DNA from: Ktedonobacter robiniae
GTDB taxonomy: Bacteria > Chloroflexota > Ktedonobacteria > Ktedonobacterales > Ktedonobacteraceae
DNA length: 64,000 nucleotides
Direction of reading: 5' to 3'
NCBI RefSeq assembly: GCF_016587375.1
Contig: NZ_BNJG01000001.1
Location: 1,550,001-1,614,000, forward strand
The position numbers and the translations under genes are program-made. This document shows positions 62,565 to 64,000 of the stretch, piece by piece (the stretch's first letter is position 1; every line of letters starts with the position of its first letter). The notes beneath the pieces were generated by a model, which was not told the origin of the DNA, did not search any database, and saw only the letters and a list, made by a program, of their open reading frames with translations.

Positions 62565-63443
62565 ATGGAGATCGTAAAAAAGCGCCGCCCCCTGGCCATC
62601 GCCTGGGGCCTTGTACAGCTCTGTCATCCTCTGCCGGTTCTCTTTCATGCCATTGCCGTGACCATTTTTCTCCTGCTGGCCGCGTGGCCTCACTTTAACT
62701 GGCTGCTCATTCTCTTAGCGATCGCGGCCCATACAGCTATGCAGTGCTCAATTGCTGTCCTCAATGACTATTGTGATCGCCACCTGGATGCCGCGGGCAA
62801 GAAAAACAAGCCCCTGGTGCAAGGCCTTGTACGTCCTGGAGAGGCCCTGACCTTTGGCCTAGGACTCATGCTGCTGATGCTCCTGCTCCTGCTACCAATC
62901 AACATGCCAGCGCTCCTGATCTCGATTCTCTACCTGGCGTTTGGGCAAGCTTATAACCTGGGCTTAAAGTCTACACCTTTCAGTGGCATCGTCTTCGCGC
63001 TAGCCATCCCTCTCATTCCCATCTACGCCTTTGTAGCGATGGGTCACTTTCTACCACTACTCTACTGGCTAGTTCCCATCGCAGCCCTGCTGGGAGTCAT
63101 CCTCAACCTCGCAAACTCGCTGCCAGACCTGGAAGAGGATGCCGCCAGTCACGCGCGTACTCTGGCGGTCTTCCTGGGGCTACGCGGGACGTTCTGGACC
63201 TGCCCGCTGCTACTGGTGCTGGGAGGATGTTTAATGGCCCTCCTCTGGTATACAGGCCTGGTACCCGCCCTTCCCAGTTTACTATTCTCAATCCTGCTGG
63301 TGGGAGGCCTACTCGTTCTCGCACTCAGCCTGTATTCAGGACCAGGCAAACCACGTGTAACGCGTAAGGGCTATTTCTACCTGGTCGTACTTACCTGCCT
63401 GCTTCTTGGCGGGGGGTGGATCGTAGCCGCTTTGCTGGCTTGA
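62565..63443 (+). CDS. UbiA-family prenyltransferase, 292 aa
   Basis: The first aspartate-rich motif is LNDYCDRHLDA (NDxxDxxxD), and a second acidic motif is LPDLEEDAASHART. At least eight hydrophobic helices are present. The enzyme prenylates an aromatic or glycerol-type acceptor, as in quinone, heme O or archaeal-like lipid synthesis. It is followed by a methyltransferase gene, as in quinone pathways, but the substrate cannot be told. GAAAGGATG lies upstream. Confidence 0.85.
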   Translation: MEIVKKRRPLAIAWGLVQLCHPLPVLFHAIAVTIFLLLAAWPHFNWLLILLAIAAHTAMQCSIAVLNDYCDRHLDAAGKKNKPLVQGLVRPGEALTFGLGLMLLMLLLLLPINMPALLISILYLAFGQAYNLGLKSTPFSGIVFALAIPLIPIYAFVAMGHFLPLLYWLVPIAALLGVILNLANSLPDLEEDAASHARTLAVFLGLRGTFWTCPLLLVLGGCLMALLWYTGLVPALPSLLFSILLVGGLLVLALSLYSGPGKPRVTRKGYFYLVVLTCLLLGGGWIVAALLA

Positions 63444-63534
63444 AATAGACCCAAAATAATTTCACATGACTCAAGGCCGAATGTCCGACCTATAAACTTC
63501 TATCAGGTGAGGAGATATTGTCTTATGCCGTTGC

Positions 63535-64000
63535 GTCTGACCCCACTGGAAGCGCTGCTCTCGCGCTTTAACATCCTGCCCACGCCGCTTTTTGATACAC
63601 CGCTCGCGCCTGGAATCGCCAAGATGCTGGTAACGGCCTGCGAGCTGGGTCTCTTTGATAGCCTGAGCCAGAGACGGCAGAGTGCCGAAGAGTTGGCCGA
63701 GAGTCTGCACTGCCACCCCCAGGGAATCAAGCTGCTCCTCAACCTCCTGGTCTCGGCGGGCTACCTGCGTGAGCGCCGAGGTCTCTATGCTAATAGCCGG
63801 ATGAGCCAGCGCTGGCTCACCAGTGACTCGCCCGTCAGTATCGCCCCCTACGTGGTACATAGCCCCGATATCGTCAATATCTGGGAACATATCGATGAAG
63901 TAATCCACACCAATAGCCAGGCCATGCGTATGCCCTACGAGGAAGACGCCAGTTCGCCCGAGATGAAAGCCATGCTAGCGCGCCACTACGCCGGCCTGGC
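63535..64000 (+). CDS. SAM-dependent O-methyltransferase-like protein, N-terminal part (cut by window edge)
   Basis: The frame is open from the ATG at 63535 to the right edge (155 codons). The N-terminal helical/winged-helix part reads IAKMLVTACELGLFDSLS and then SAEELAESLHCHPQGIKLLL and LVSAGYLRERRGLYANS, the dimerisation domain of the ASMT/COMT-like methyltransferase family. The SAM-binding domain lies outside the window. It is 91 bp after the UbiA-like gene with GAGGAG upstream, so a joint quinone or secondary-metabolite pathway is possible. Confidence 0.75.

Overview
The window looks like a chromosomal segment from a member of the Chloroflexota, most likely class Ktedonobacteria. The inference rests on the general character of the 16S rRNA gene (about 58772-60250, minus strand), a moderate GC content, and the family content (DUF3090, DUF92, DUF2851, MutL/GlmL-like ATPase, zinc-ribbon proteins, paired DAK2/DegV genes). 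It was made by reading, not by a database search. Gene density is ordinary and most genes are core housekeeping functions; there is no prophage, no CRISPR array and only one insertion sequence.

Layout. 1-1.3 kb: the edge of an MFS transporter gene, a small unknown gene, and a hicA toxin gene broken by a stop codon next to an intact hicB. 1.35-7.15 kb: rlmN, rpmB (opposite strand), then asp23/yloU-like, fakA and degV (fatty acid kinase and its binding protein) and a zinc-ribbon gene. 7.15-8.13 kb: a 980-bp IS5-family element inserted exactly in the zinc-ribbon stop codon, with a frameshifted transposase. 8.2-9.4 kb: a strong promoter without an ORF (possible non-coding RNA) and a two-gene unit of unknown function. 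9.5-17 kb: DUF3090, a D-2-hydroxyacid dehydrogenase, a GT2 glycosyltransferase, a PMT-like glycosyltransferase, a DUF362/ferredoxin protein and an extended SDR. 17.0-24.8 kb: a complete F1Fo ATP synthase operon in the order I/Z-a-c-b-delta-alpha-gamma-beta-epsilon. 24.9-29.3 kb: a TPM-domain protein, a small membrane protein, gpmI and a DinB-like protein. 29.4-34.0 kb: a minus-strand operon around a MutL/GlmL-like ASKHA ATPase with a zinc-ribbon / SLPxWM-repeat protein. 34.4-49.9 kb: RusA-like nuclease, DUF92, an MprF-type aminoacyl-lipid synthase, holA, midA, SnoaL, ThuA, an alpha/beta hydrolase, a CopC-CopD fusion, DUF2851 and rluB. 50.6-58.1 kb: cmk, plsC, a large ImmA/IrrE-UvrD fusion and coaX. 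58.2-60.5 kb: an rRNA locus on the minus strand, ordered 16S - tRNA-Ile - tRNA-Ala - 5S - tRNA-Ile, with no 23S gene. 60.5-64 kb: a small membrane protein, an ECF sigma/anti-sigma pair, a UbiA-type prenyltransferase and the start of a methyltransferase.

Two sequence-level patterns cut across the genes. (1) Sixteen intergenic inverted repeats, most with perfect 17-32 bp arms and loops of 0-7 nt, mark 8 of the 10 convergent gene junctions and several tandem junctions. One lies inside the atp operon and one lies between two divergent genes. Most lack a T tract and their sequences are largely unrelated, apart from one small family sharing a core. (2) Four copies of a 50-100 bp element with ends like CGAAAACC/GGTTTTCG and internal stems that show a compensatory base change lie just upstream of atpA, the mprF-like gene, the copCD gene and coaX. 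Other points of interest are a cluster of three perfect DnaA boxes in a convergent gap, the missing 23S gene, the peptidase-helicase fusion and the MutL-like operon. Start codons were often moved from the longest ORF to an internal start with a good ribosome binding site; these choices are stated per gene.
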